Positions 35,806 through 44,570 are shown, counted from the stretch's first letter. The stretch is 64,000 nt of DNA from Caecibacter massiliensis (GCA_900095875.1 LT608311.1:806001-870000); one strand, 5' to 3'. Made by a program: numbers and translations. Notes: generated from the letters alone by a model not told the origin.

Positions 35806-36972
35806 TTATTTTTCCGCCGCATCAAATTCTTCCTTCATCGCCTTGCACAAGTCTTCATGTTCCGCCAGACGCAATACGGTTGCCCCGATGATTTCTGCAC
35901 CGCGGATGATGACCGGTTCAATGGCCTTGTTTTTGACCATATCGGCGATTTCTTTGGAATGGTCCGGATAGAACGTATCCCCCATGGCCAGATGGACGTG
36001 GAGCACCGGGCATTGATGGCTGACGTTGGCAATATCCGAGCTGCCACCGCAGTCAGGTTCTACAAAGGGCACATCCATATCCCGGAGCACGCCGCGCACG
36101 ACTTCCGTCGCCGTTTCATTCCATACAAGGTCATCATATTTATACCCCAGCTGGGATACATCAAAGGTCGTTTCCGTAGCAATGGCCGCACCTTCAAAGC
36201 AATGCATCAGGCGCTGAACCACTTCGTCGAGATAGGTCCGGGTAGAATGGCGGACGCAGCATTCCACTTCAGCATAGTCTGGAATAATATTAGAAGCCGT
36301 CCCGCCATTGACGATGTACGTACCAATCCGCGTATCAGGCTTTACATGCTGGCGCATCATATCGATGGCATGGAGAGCCAGCATGGCCCCATTCAGCGCA
36401 TTCCGGCCTTTCCACGGGTGAGCTGCCGCATGAGCCGTCTGTCCGTGAAAACGGATACGATAATCATCGAGGGCCAGAAAACGGGAATTAGGCGTCGTTT
36501 CACACGCTGACATATGGACCATCATGGCAAGGTCGTAGTCTTTAAAAATTCCCTGCTGGCACATGGGGATTTTACCGCCCCGCAATTCTTCATCTGGCGT
36601 GCCGATGACATCGACGGATACAGGCGGATTCGTCATGCCATGAAATGCCGCCCCGGCCAGGAAGCTGATAGCCCCGCCTGCCGAATGACCACAGCCATGG
36701 CCGATACCTGGAAGGGCATCGTATTCAGCCAGTACGGCAACCCGTAAAGCCGGAGACTCCGTCTGGCAGGCAACCGCCTTATAGGCCGTAGCCTGTCCGC
36801 TGAACTGCTCCGTCACATCCATACCGGCATCCCGGCAGGCCGCCACGTGGCGGGCACAGGCATGATATTCTTCCCCGGATAACTCGGGATCATTGGCAAT
36901 CGCATAATTCAATGCAAAGGCAGCAGGAGCATACTGCTGCACCTTTTTAGAAAATTCATCATATACAGACAT
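35806..36972 (-). CDS. M20-family amidohydrolase (PM20D2/AbgB-like)
   Basis: A 388-residue metallopeptidase. The metal core shows AEYDALPGIGHGCGHSAGG (about 83-101), TPDEELRGGK and the dimerisation-domain motif GQTAHAAAHPWKGRNAL. The pattern AEYDALPxIGHxCGHN-like is typical of the p-aminobenzoyl-glutamate hydrolase and PM20D2 subgroup rather than of carboxypeptidase G2. Substrates may be acyl- or aryl-amino acids or odd dipeptides. No signal peptide. It precedes no partner gene and has terminators on both sides. Confidence 0.88.
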   Translation of the reverse strand: MSVYDEFSKKVQQYAPAAFALNYAIANDPELSGEEYHACARHVAACRDAGMDVTEQFSGQATAYKAVACQTESPALRVAVLAEYDALPGIGHGCGHSAGGAISFLAGAAFHGMTNPPVSVDVIGTPDEELRGGKIPMCQQGIFKDYDLAMMVHMSACETTPNSRFLALDDYRIRFHGQTAHAAAHPWKGRNALNGAMLALHAIDMMRQHVKPDTRIGTYIVNGGTASNIIPDYAEVECCVRHSTRTYLDEVVQRLMHCFEGAAIATETTFDVSQLGYKYDDLVWNETATEVVRGVLRDMDVPFVEPDCGGSSDIANVSHQCPVLHVHLAMGDTFYPDHSKEIADMVKNKAIEPVIIRGAEIIGATVLRLAEHEDLCKAMKEEFDAAEK

Positions 36973-36996
36973 GATTTACTCCTTTTGTTTCAGATA

Positions 36997-37033
36997 AAAA
37001 GGACGGCATCTGCACAGGGACAGCCGTCCTTTT
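36997..37033. terminator. Terminator between AEC transporter and M20 genes
   Basis: AAAAGGACGGC pairs with GCCGTCCTTTT around a 15-base loop; it ends the AEC transporter transcript on the minus strand. Confidence 0.85.
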
Positions 37034-37054
37034 ACTATTATATAATCCTTCGCC

Positions 37055-37999
37055 TCAACCGACAATAGCCATATAAAGGGGAATGACCACCAGTCCCAAG
37101 GCAATAGACAGAAAACTGATTTCTGTTGCATACTGCACATCGGCACCGACGGATTTCGCCACGACTGTCATTTGCGTCATAGCGGGCATACTGGCCTGCA
37201 TGGTAAATACTTTCGCTGACATATCCGTAATGGGAATAAACGGCAGCAGTGCCAGTACACAACAGGGACAGACGAGGAACCGGCCGCATAAGGCACCGAT
37301 GATATCCCGGTCCCAATGAATATCTTTCCAGGATATAAGACTCATTTCTATGCCGATGACAATCAGTGACAAAGGCGTTGCCATATTCCCGACATACTGG
37401 AAACTCATGACCAGGAAATCCGGCAGCTTCACGTCGAGCATAACCAGAACGAGGCCGATGAGAAATCCTTCCAGCGGCGGTGAAAACACTTTTTTGATTG
37501 TCTGCATAGAAAAAAGCGGCATATTCTTCCCGCCCGTGCTGTCATTGACGATATGATACACCGCCAATGTCCAGAACATAGTTGTATTGGCCATATAATA
37601 AAGCATGACCGACGGCACACTCTTGGGACCGAACAAGGCCAGATTGACAGGCAGACCGATAAAAATTGTATTGGCAATAAAAAAACAGGTAATGAATATC
37701 CCCTGCCGGTCCTTGCGGATATGTAGGACTGCCGCCGCGATTCTTCCCACAAAATAGGCCAGGAAAATAGACGCAAAAGGCAGTACCAAATCCGGCGCAA
37801 TCTGTACTAGTGAATCGTGCGTAAAATCGCGGACCATATTGACTACCATATAAAAAGGCAGAGCCACTTTCATGACAATCTTTGTCAGAAGAGCACTCGT
37901 ATTGCTGTCAAACCATCCCTTGCGGGACAAAATAAACCCGATGGAAATAATAAAAATAACTTCAAAAATCCCCTGCAGGCCATGTATAGCCCCTTCCAT
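37055..37999 (-). CDS. AEC (auxin efflux carrier) family transporter
   Basis: A 314-residue membrane protein with about ten hydrophobic segments in two five-helix repeats, as in the AEC family. Pro/Asn-bearing helices such as ALPFYMVVNMV and NTIFIGLPVNL near the N-terminal half, and MPAMTQMTVVAKSVG near the C-terminus, fit the inverted-repeat fold. Bacterial members often carry malate, malonate, lactate or other carboxylates. The nitrilase gene lies 37 bases upstream on the same strand, so the two may be co-transcribed. Confidence 0.85.
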   Translation of the reverse strand: MEGAIHGLQGIFEVIFIISIGFILSRKGWFDSNTSALLTKIVMKVALPFYMVVNMVRDFTHDSLVQIAPDLVLPFASIFLAYFVGRIAAAVLHIRKDRQGIFITCFFIANTIFIGLPVNLALFGPKSVPSVMLYYMANTTMFWTLAVYHIVNDSTGGKNMPLFSMQTIKKVFSPPLEGFLIGLVLVMLDVKLPDFLVMSFQYVGNMATPLSLIVIGIEMSLISWKDIHWDRDIIGALCGRFLVCPCCVLALLPFIPITDMSAKVFTMQASMPAMTQMTVVAKSVGADVQYATEISFLSIALGLVVIPLYMAIVG

Positions 38000-38036
38000 A
38001 CCAACACTTCTCTTTCAAATAACACTATAACACACA

Positions 38037-38819
38037 TCAGAGCTGATACAATTCCGGCCGGCGGTCACGGAATACGTTAATACTGCTGCGGATACCTTTG
38101 ATGACCGACAAATCGACATCACTGGTAATAATCTGCTCCCGTCCGTCTGCCTGGGAAAGGACCTTGCCCCAGGGATCAATAATCATGGAACCGCCGCAGA
38201 ATTGATACTCTCCAGCCTGGCCACAACTGTTGACAGCTACGACGAACATCTGATTTTCAATAGCCCGTGCCTGATTCAGAATCTGCCAGTGTCCCAGCCG
38301 TGGATTGGGCCAGGCCGCCGGTACAAAGAGAATCTGTGCGCCAGCCAGGGCTGCCATGCGCACCCATTCACCGAACCGTACATCATAGCAGATAATCGAC
38401 GCCATTTTCACGCCATCTAATTCAAAAATATTCAGATGGTTTCCTGCCGTAAAGACCGTATCTTCTTTTCCTGGTGTAAACAGATGAACCTTATCATACT
38501 CTCCAACTACCTCACCTGTCTTATCTACGACAAAAGTCGAATTATACAGCTTTCCCTGTTTTTTATTGGCAACAGAACCGCCAACAATATGGACATGATA
38601 CCGTTTTGCCGCATCAGAAAGAAAAGCCTTTGTTCTCTTTCCCTCTTCATCAGCCAGATCATATACGTTTAGCGGATAAAACGATGTATTCCAAAGCTCG
38701 GACAATACGACGATATCGGCCTCTGCAGCTGCTGCCGCTTCTATAGCCTGATCGGCTATATGATAATTGGCATCTACATCGCCATAACAAATCGCCGCCT
38801 GTACCGCTGCTATCTTCAT
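38037..38819 (-). CDS. Carbon-nitrogen hydrolase (nitrilase superfamily, Nit2/omega-amidase-like)
   Basis: A 260-residue C-N hydrolase. The catalytic triad is visible: Glu in VVLSELWNTSF, Lys in GEYDKVHLF and Cys in IICYDVRFGEW. The second conserved Glu is in RAIENQMFVVAVN. The size and motifs fit Nit2/omega-amidase, which cleaves 2-oxoglutaramate or 2-oxosuccinamate, or deaminated glutathione; this is inference. The start at 38819 is preferred because GGGGGTGAG lies upstream. It probably forms an operon with the AEC transporter. Confidence 0.88.
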   Translation of the reverse strand: MKIAAVQAAICYGDVDANYHIADQAIEAAAAAEADIVVLSELWNTSFYPLNVYDLADEEGKRTKAFLSDAAKRYHVHIVGGSVANKKQGKLYNSTFVVDKTGEVVGEYDKVHLFTPGKEDTVFTAGNHLNIFELDGVKMASIICYDVRFGEWVRMAALAGAQILFVPAAWPNPRLGHWQILNQARAIENQMFVVAVNSCGQAGEYQFCGGSMIIDPWGKVLSQADGREQIITSDVDLSVIKGIRSSINVFRDRRPELYQL

Positions 38820-38982
38820 AGACTCACCCCCATTAATACAAAAAATGCAAACCCGCATATTTATTATATAAGAGGCTGTCAGGCAATGCAACGGCTTATA
38901 CGCGCCCCGGAATATAAAATTCTGGAAATCCCTGTCTTCCTATGCTATAGTAGTATCGAAACAATAGATGGAGGAATGGGAC

Positions 38983-39489
38983 ATGGCAAAGGTGAAGAAG
39001 ACGAATGTCATGCGCATTTTGGATAAGCATAAGATTGTGTACGATATTAAAACATATGCCTATACAGAAGACGATTTATCAGGCATCCATGCGGCGGCTG
39101 AGCTTGGAATGGACGCGGCCCGGTTATTCAAAACACTCGTCGGTAAGGGTAATAAAACGGGAATCGTCGTATTCTGTATCCCCAGTGACAGGGAACTGGA
39201 TTTGAAGACAGCAGCTGCTGTCAGCGGTAACAAACATGTAGAACTGCTCCATGTCAAAGACCTGCCCGGTGTCACTGGCTACATCCGTGGCGGGTGTTCT
39301 CCCATTGGCATGAAAAAACAATTTCCAACGTATATTGATACATCTGCTGAGAATTTTGATACCATCAGTATCAGCGCCGGTCAGCGTGGAATCCAGGTAC
39401 TATTGCCTGCCTCCTGTATCTGTTCGGTTACCGGCGCCGGTATAGCCAGTCTGACAGCAGATTATGGGGAGGCAAAGAACGATGAGTAA
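38983..39489 (+). CDS. ybaK: Cys-tRNA(Pro)/aminoacyl-tRNA deacylase (YbaK/EbsC)
   Basis: A 168-residue YbaK-family trans-editing enzyme that hydrolyses mischarged Cys-tRNA(Pro). The core motif VFKTLV-like stretch here reads RLFKTLVGKGNK with the catalytic Lys, followed by VFCIPSDRELDLKTAA, GYIRGGCSPIGMKK and a C-terminal GQRGIQVLL. The ATG at 38983 follows GGAGG 7 bases upstream; the ATG at 38968 lies before that site and is unlikely. It overlaps the uracil-DNA glycosylase gene by 8 bases. Confidence 0.9.
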   Translation: MAKVKKTNVMRILDKHKIVYDIKTYAYTEDDLSGIHAAAELGMDAARLFKTLVGKGNKTGIVVFCIPSDRELDLKTAAAVSGNKHVELLHVKDLPGVTGYIRGGCSPIGMKKQFPTYIDTSAENFDTISISAGQRGIQVLLPASCICSVTGAGIASLTADYGEAKNDE

Positions 39490-40141
39490 TGACAAAATGC
39501 AAGATTGGCTCCAGGATCTTATGAAGTGTGATGCCTGCAAATTACGCCATGAAGGGAACCGGGGGCCGACGCGCTATTCCGGAGATCCCGATTCACCGCT
39601 CATGTTCGTCGGCGAAGGACCTGGCGGCGTCGAAGATGAATACGGCGTTCCCCTCGTGGGCCCATCGGGCCAGCTCCTCGATAAGGCTCTGTGGAGTGTC
39701 GGTCTGACCCGGGACCATGTATATGTGACCAACATTGTCAAATGCCGTCCCAAAAATAACCGGACCCCGACCCTGGAAGAAGGGAAGGCCTGCGCCAATA
39801 TTCATCTGGTGCAAGAAATCAAACTGGTACAACCAAAAGTCATCGTCTGCCTCGGCAAGGTAGCCTTCCAGTATTTTTATGGGCATACAGCCAGCATCAT
39901 GCGCAACCGGGGAAAATGGTTCACCTGGCATGATATACCGGTCATGCCGACCTATCATCCGGCGTTTCTCCTGCGTCAGACCGGAAAAGACCTGGTTGAA
40001 TCCAAATGGCAGGTATACTACGATTTCAAGGCTGCCGTAGAAAAAGCCGTAGCAGCCGAACCGGATTTCACCTATAAAAGTGAGGAAAAGCCAAATCTCC
40101 TTGCCCAATACGAAAGTCTCCGGGAAAGTCGTCATTTCTAA
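39482..40141 (+). CDS. Uracil-DNA glycosylase (Fe-S, family 4/5 type)
   Basis: A 219-residue glycosylase that removes uracil from DNA. It shows the family 4 features: paired Cys in MKCDACKLR, motif GEGPGGVEDEYGVP, the VGPSGQLLD loop, the third Cys in VKCRPKNNRTP, another in GKACANI (4Fe-4S cluster ligands), and the HPAFLLR motif that inserts into the DNA. The ATG at 39482 has GGGAGG upstream and overlaps the ybaK end by 8 bases, so the pair is translationally coupled. A strong terminator follows. Confidence 0.9.
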   Translation: MSNDKMQDWLQDLMKCDACKLRHEGNRGPTRYSGDPDSPLMFVGEGPGGVEDEYGVPLVGPSGQLLDKALWSVGLTRDHVYVTNIVKCRPKNNRTPTLEEGKACANIHLVQEIKLVQPKVIVCLGKVAFQYFYGHTASIMRNRGKWFTWHDIPVMPTYHPAFLLRQTGKDLVESKWQVYYDFKAAVEKAVAAEPDFTYKSEEKPNLLAQYESLRESRHF

Positions 40142-40181
40142 TTTTCCCCCCGGCATCTCATACTCATTTCTAAATCAAAAC

Positions 40182-40227
40182 AGGTTGTCTCACAAAGCAA
40201 CGTGGCTTTATGAGACAACCTATTTTT
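40182..40227 (+). terminator. Terminator after the uracil-DNA glycosylase gene
   Basis: AGGTTGTCTCA pairs with TGAGACAACCT around a loop, followed by ATTTTT. The inner CTCACAAAGCA segment matches the terminator at 35704-35755. Confidence 0.85.
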
Positions 40228-40289
40228 ATCTTACCTTCTGCCGGAAGTGGTCAAATCGGGACACCTTGACAGCTGGTTTTATTGTATAT

Positions 40290-41714
40290 TTATTCCTGAA
40301 CGAAATCGCCTGTCATATCGACGAGTTTGCCCGGATTCATGATGTTATTGGGATCCAGTGCTTTCTTGATTGCTTTGATGACATGGAGTTCCGGAGCCGG
40401 CGTGCATTTAGCAAATTCATCCAGTTTCTTGAAGCCAATGCCGTGTTCACCAGACATCTTGCCACCGAGAGCATACACGCGTGGGAACAAATCGCGATGG
40501 AAAGCTTTGATTTTGTTGAACCATTCTTCCGGAGAAAGGCCTTCTTTGTTCAGTGGCAGAACATGGATATTGCCATCACCGATGTGAGCGACGGTTACGC
40601 AATACAGGCCGTATTTTTCTCGGAGTTCCGGAATCTGTTTGGTGATATCGGGAATCTTATCGAGAGGTACGACGAAATCTTCCGTCTGGAACATTTTATC
40701 GACATCACGGGCTGCTTCGGCAAACTGTTTGCGCAGCGTCCAGATACGTTTATCGGCTTCGAATTCGTCGATAGAGCCATTATTTTCCGCCAGGTCACAG
40801 AGCAATTCCATCTTGCGGTCCGATTCTGCTTCGTTGAACGATTCTACCGTAACGATGACATAGTCGCATCCTTCATCAACATGAGGCATCTTCATATCGA
40901 GGAATTTACAGGTCATGACCAATGCTTCGTTGTCCATAAATTCGATACTGGTCGGATCAATACCAGCTTTCAGAATCTTATTCGGCAGGGCAAAGGCTTC
41001 ATCATCAGTCTTGAATACGCAGACCATGTTGAATACGTAGGGAGCCTGAGGATAGAGTTTTACCGTAACTTCTGTGATAATGCCCAGGGTGCCTTCAGAA
41101 CCGGCATAGAGCTGTTCCAGGCAAAGGCCGGTAGAACTCTTTTTCAGACGGGAACCGGCTTCTACAACTTCACCGGTCGGTGTGACGACTTTCAGGCTGT
41201 ATACCTGATGACGGGTCGTGCCGTATTTTACGGCCTTGTTGCCGCCGGCATTATTGGCTACGTTGCCGCCAATCTGGCTGCTGTCAGCGCTGGAAGGATC
41301 GCCGGCATACAACAGGCCGTGGCGGGCAGCTTCACGCTGTAAATCCCCAGTGATGACGCCAGTCTGGCAGACGGCATACATGTTGTCCGGGTCGAGTTTG
41401 AGTATTTTATTCATCCGTTCCAGTTCGACGACGATGCCGTGGTATACGGGGATAGCGCCGCAGGCAACACCAGAACCAGCCGAACGCGGAGTAATAGGAA
41501 CGAGGTATTTATTTGCCAGTTTGACGATTTCTACGACCTGTTCCGTAGATTCCGGGAAAACGACAACTTCCGGTTTGCTGAAATAATGAGAATTGCCTTC
41601 TTCGTCTGTCTGATAGGCTACGAGGTAGTCTTCATCAGTCTTTACCTGTTTAGGGCTCATTACGCGTTTCAGTTCTTCTACCAGTTCGGGTGTTACGGGA
41701 TTAAAATGTGCCAT
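40290..41714 (-). CDS. FAD-binding oxidase (GlcD/D-lactate dehydrogenase type)
   Basis: A 474-residue flavoprotein of the VAO/PCMH family. FAD-binding motifs are VPITPRSAGSGVACGA (about 72-87) and GDPSSADSSQIGGNVANNAGG. The C-terminal oxidase domain includes the metal-site-like AHIGDGNIHVLP and KMSGEHGIGFKK. It would oxidise D-lactate or glycolate and pass electrons to ETF or quinone. In Megasphaera-type fermenters such an enzyme couples to EtfAB during lactate use, but no etf genes are in this window. The start at 41714 follows GAAAGGTC; the ATG three codons earlier is less well placed. Confidence 0.9.
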   Translation of the reverse strand: MAHFNPVTPELVEELKRVMSPKQVKTDEDYLVAYQTDEEGNSHYFSKPEVVVFPESTEQVVEIVKLANKYLVPITPRSAGSGVACGAIPVYHGIVVELERMNKILKLDPDNMYAVCQTGVITGDLQREAARHGLLYAGDPSSADSSQIGGNVANNAGGNKAVKYGTTRHQVYSLKVVTPTGEVVEAGSRLKKSSTGLCLEQLYAGSEGTLGIITEVTVKLYPQAPYVFNMVCVFKTDDEAFALPNKILKAGIDPTSIEFMDNEALVMTCKFLDMKMPHVDEGCDYVIVTVESFNEAESDRKMELLCDLAENNGSIDEFEADKRIWTLRKQFAEAARDVDKMFQTEDFVVPLDKIPDITKQIPELREKYGLYCVTVAHIGDGNIHVLPLNKEGLSPEEWFNKIKAFHRDLFPRVYALGGKMSGEHGIGFKKLDEFAKCTPAPELHVIKAIKKALDPNNIMNPGKLVDMTGDFVQE

Positions 41715-42119
41715 GAGGAACACGACCTTTCTGTAATTTTGTAGTGGAATGTGCGACCAGAATGTCTATTAATTATTTAAGTTCACCCTTACAGCTCTTA
41801 GGCCATAGCCGTCGTGAACTTGATGTTTGACAGTATATCACGATGGCAACGTTTGTAAAGCCCTGATTTTTCTGCAAAAAGGTCTGCCTGAGGCAGGATA
41901 AATCCCATAATTTCAACACCTTTTACGTTTAACGGGCTGCTTAAAATTTGCTATATACTATTTACGAATTGTTATTATTCTTTTAGGTTATCGTACCGCT
42001 TGCTTTATTATTCTATAATAGGCCAAAATGAGAGAAAATAAGAAAAATCTGACTATCTGGTTCCATAGCATGCTTAATATGTTATTAAGATAAATTTTAT
42101 AAAATCACTTTTTTCTCTC
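41715..42119. other. Intergenic region between FAD oxidase and Ile T-box
   Basis: No gene is seen in these 400 bases. A short hairpin CTGCC/GGCAG followed on the minus strand by ACCTTTTTG (around 41875-41900) could be a weak terminator within the oxidase leader. No confident promoter for the oxidase was found. Confidence 0.4.
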
Positions 42120-42149
42120 TTGACTTCTTCTCCCATGGTAGCGTATAAT
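42120..42149 (+). promoter_or_regulatory. Promoter of the T-box/BASS transporter transcript
   Basis: TTGACT (42120-42125), an 18-base spacer and TATAAT (42144-42149) precede the T-box leader. Confidence 0.7.
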
Positions 42150-42156
42150 ACGCATC

Positions 42157-42450
42157 AAGCAAACAACCAAACAGTGTTGATTGGGAAAAGTACTTACAGA
42201 CCCTGACAGTACAGAGAACCTGCTGCACGGTGAGAGGCAGGATGTAAAGACTATAAGGAATATCACCCAGGAGCTGCCAGCTGAACGCATCGCAAGTAAG
42301 CGTGGCCGATTGACAATCGTTACCTTGTCCGGCATTGAACGTCAGAGAAATCTTTCGGTGATGTCAGTAGAGTAGTCGTTCACGACAATAAGAGTGGTAC
42401 CGCAGAGCTATAGCGCTTTGTCTCTTTCTAAGAGGCAAAGCGTTTTTTTT
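42157..42450 (+). promoter_or_regulatory. T-box riboswitch leader, probable isoleucine specifier (AUC)
   Basis: The antiterminator T-box AGAGTGGTACCGCAG lies at 42391-42405, followed by a terminator stem CGCTTTGTCTC/AGAGGCAAAGCG with a T8 run to 42450. Stem I has an AGUA strand, an ACGGTGAGAG apical loop closed by CCTGC/GCAGG, and a specifier loop between CUUA/UAAG above and GGG/CCC below. Its 3' strand is GAAU-AUC-A, so AUC (42262-42264) precedes the conserved A, giving Ile. UAU (Tyr), one base earlier, is the alternative but would be followed by C. The UGGU antiterminator bulge fits a tRNA with A73, as tRNA-Ile has. Confidence 0.88.
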
Positions 42451-42522
42451 ACTCCAGGTAAAAGCAATCAGCCGTTTGTTATTTGCAGCAATCTTACATT
42501 TTTTATTCGGAGGTATGTAATC

Positions 42523-43521
42523 ATGATGAATTTTGTTACAAAAGTAAGCGGTTTCGTAGGCAAGAATCTTACCTGGCTCGTATTGCTCACTATCGTGGGC
42601 GGCTATTTCGTTCCCTCTGGTTTTACCTGGGCCGTCAAAAATACGGTCTGGCTCCTGGGCGTCGTCATGTTCGGCATGGGTATGACACTCCATGCATCGG
42701 ATTTTAAACTCGTCCTTCAGCGTCCCCGCGAAGTCCTAGCCGGAACGGTCTGCCATTACACCATCATGCCTCTCGTCGCCTATGCGTTGGTCATGGTCTT
42801 TGGCCTGACTCCAGAACTGGCCGTCGGTATGGTTCTCCTCGGCTCCTGCCCGAGCGGCACGGCTTCCAATGTCATGAGCTTCCTCGCTAAAGGCGATGTT
42901 CCTCTGGCTGTTTCCATTACGACCGTATCGACACTGCTCGCTCCTGTCATGATGCCCTTCCTCGTCTGGGCACTGGCTGGTCAGTGGGTTACCGTTTCCT
43001 TCCTTTCTATGGCCATGACGGTCATGAAAGTCATCCTCGTACCGCTTGTCCTCGGTTTGCTCGTCCATCGTCTCGTCGGTGAAACTTATTTGGTACAGAT
43101 GCAGAAAGTTCTCGTCCTCGTATCCGCTTTTGCCGTTCTTTCCATCCTCGGTGGTGTCGTTGCCGTCAATGGCGCAAAAATCGTTTCCCTCGGCGTCTTC
43201 ATGGTCGTTCTCGTTCTCCTGCACAATCTCTTCGGTTTTGCTCTTGGGTATTTCATCACGGGAAAACTTGGCTTTGGCAAACGCCAGCAGCACTCGGTTA
43301 CCCTGGAAGTCGGTATGCAGAATGATGCCCTCGCTCTTTCCATCTGCTCCATCTACTTTGCCCCGGCTGTCGCTATCCCGGCTGCTGTCGGCGCTGCTGT
43401 CCATCAGATCACAGGTTCCATGCTGGCCGGTCTCTTTGCCCGCAACATGGATAAATACGAAGCCCGTCAGCAGGCTGCTTCCATGAAAGAAGAAACAGCT
43501 CCTGCTCCGTCGGCTCATTAA
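42523..43521 (+). CDS. BASS (bile acid:sodium symporter) family transporter
   Basis: A 332-residue membrane protein of the BASS fold with about nine hydrophobic segments. Family features are GMGMTLHASDF near residue 45, the VLLGSCPSGTASNVMSFLAKGD sodium-site region near 105-126, and EVGMQNDALAL near 265 at the second crossover. Homologues carry bile acids, pyruvate, ketopantoate (PanS) and other organic anions. The T-box leader suggests a substrate tied to isoleucine supply, for example a branched-chain 2-oxo acid or ketopantoate (inference). ATG 42523 has GGAGG 9 bases upstream; the next ATG codon is also possible. The last 20 residues are a charged tail. Confidence 0.9.
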   Translation: MMNFVTKVSGFVGKNLTWLVLLTIVGGYFVPSGFTWAVKNTVWLLGVVMFGMGMTLHASDFKLVLQRPREVLAGTVCHYTIMPLVAYALVMVFGLTPELAVGMVLLGSCPSGTASNVMSFLAKGDVPLAVSITTVSTLLAPVMMPFLVWALAGQWVTVSFLSMAMTVMKVILVPLVLGLLVHRLVGETYLVQMQKVLVLVSAFAVLSILGGVVAVNGAKIVSLGVFMVVLVLLHNLFGFALGYFITGKLGFGKRQQHSVTLEVGMQNDALALSICSIYFAPAVAIPAAVGAAVHQITGSMLAGLFARNMDKYEARQQAASMKEETAPAPSAH

Positions 43522-43533
43522 TCGGCTCCCCAG

Positions 43534-43568
43534 AGACGTTGTGACCTCGTGTCACAGCGTCTTTTTTT
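43534..43568 (+). terminator. Terminator of the BASS transporter gene
   Basis: AGACG-TTGTGAC pairs with GTCACAG-CGTCT and is followed by a T7 run. Confidence 0.88.
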
Positions 43569-43719
43569 GTCCTATATATAGGTATTATATAAGGATGAAA
43601 AAAACAGTTCTGACACCGTTTTCAAAATTCATCGGTTTTGTGAAGGAAACGAAGCCACGTCGCTACCAAATTGTCACAATCAAATCGTATACTAATAAAC
43701 ACAAGAAGGAGGGATACAT

Positions 43720-44058
43720 ATGAAGATAAAACGCCTTATAGCTTTATCTATTACAGCCGCAGCGCTGGCAGGTGGTGCCGCGTTTGCACAAGATACTCAT
43801 TTTGATGGCTATACCCACAATCCCATAGCCATGCATAACGATCAGCAGTCTTCTTTTGGGAATCAGAAAAAAGACTTGAAAAAAGAAGAACAAATCCGTA
43901 AGAAACGCGAACAGGAAGAAAAAAAGCGCATCGAACGGGAAAGGAAAGAACGTCAGCGGGCAGAAGCAAACCGCAAAAAGAAAAAGACCTACAAAAAACC
44001 GATGCCAAAGCCAAATGACCAGCATCGGCAAAATCAGCAAAACTGGCCTCATTTCTAA
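43720..44058 (+). CDS. Small secreted, highly basic protein
   Basis: A 112-residue protein that I do not recognise. Residues 1-23 are a Sec signal peptide ending GGAAFAQ. After about 25 polar residues comes a very charged Lys/Glu/Arg stretch (about 50-92) that would form a single long alpha helix, then a Lys/Pro-rich tail. It could bind polyanions such as lipopolysaccharide, nucleic acid or cell-wall polymers (inference). The following gene has the same signal-peptide end and a similar Gln/Lys-rich composition, so the two look like diverged paralogues or partners in one operon. The ATG follows AGGAGGG. Confidence 0.75.
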   Translation: MKIKRLIALSITAAALAGGAAFAQDTHFDGYTHNPIAMHNDQQSSFGNQKKDLKKEEQIRKKREQEEKKRIERERKERQRAEANRKKKKTYKKPMPKPNDQHRQNQQNWPHF

Positions 44059-44088
44059 CAGGCCGCACCACCTGAGGGGGAATATATC

Positions 44089-44469
44089 ATGAAAACTTGG
44101 AAACACTATTTAGCTATTACAGCCGTAGTCACCACCTTGATGGGAGGCGCCGCATTTGCGCAACAGGCACCGCAGAATGCGCCCTGGCTGTACGGTCAGG
44201 ACCAGCAACAGGTACAACCGGTACAGCGGGGGCAGGATGACCACAACCGTCAGCAGCCAGGCATAAACCAGCTGTCGGATAAACAGCAGTCGAAAGATAC
44301 AAAAAATCAGAAGAATCTCAAAAAAGAAACTGCCCCCAAAAAACAGACGGTGACAAAAGACAAAACAAAAGATATACAGAAAATCAAAAATACAAAAGAA
44401 ACAGCCTCTCCTTATCAGCAGAATCAAACCCAGACATACCGCAACTATGCACCGGGCTACAACCGCTGA
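44089..44469 (+). CDS. Small secreted Gln/Lys-rich protein
   Basis: A 126-residue protein without a recognised domain. Residues 1-24 form a signal peptide ending GGAAFAQQ. The mature part is low-complexity: Gln-rich (about 25-65), then Lys/Thr-rich (70-105), ending with a Tyr/Asn/Gln tail. It is predicted to be disordered and exported to the periplasm or surface. It lies 30 bases after the previous small secreted gene and probably shares its transcript. Function unknown. Confidence 0.75.
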   Translation: MKTWKHYLAITAVVTTLMGGAAFAQQAPQNAPWLYGQDQQQVQPVQRGQDDHNRQQPGINQLSDKQQSKDTKNQKNLKKETAPKKQTVTKDKTKDIQKIKNTKETASPYQQNQTQTYRNYAPGYNR

Positions 44470-44482
44470 TACCATGTATGAC

Positions 44483-44526
44483 ACCCCTGTTTTGTAAAGG
44501 TTTGAAATTCGGGTCTTTACAAAATG
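44483..44526 (+). terminator. Inverted repeat after the small secreted genes
   Basis: ACCCC..TTTTGTAAAG pairs with CTTTACAAAA..GGGGT, with two mismatches in a 17-base stem and a 10-base loop. There is no T run, so a terminator role is likely but weak. Confidence 0.5.
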
Positions 44527-44570
44527 GGGGTTTACTGTTAAACTAATACAGTACCTATTATATGTTATAT

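Noticed and set aside
40080-41342. A 420-codon plus-strand frame over the FAD oxidase gene
   Set aside because: It lies antisense to a clear flavoprotein and starts inside the uracil-DNA glycosylase gene.
41875-41905. Short CTGCC/GGCAG hairpin as a terminator
   Set aside because: The stem is five base pairs and the T run is short; it is noted only in the intergenic entry.
42736-43518. A 260-codon minus-strand frame inside the BASS transporter gene
   Set aside because: The product is low-complexity and charged; the other strand is a standard membrane transporter.
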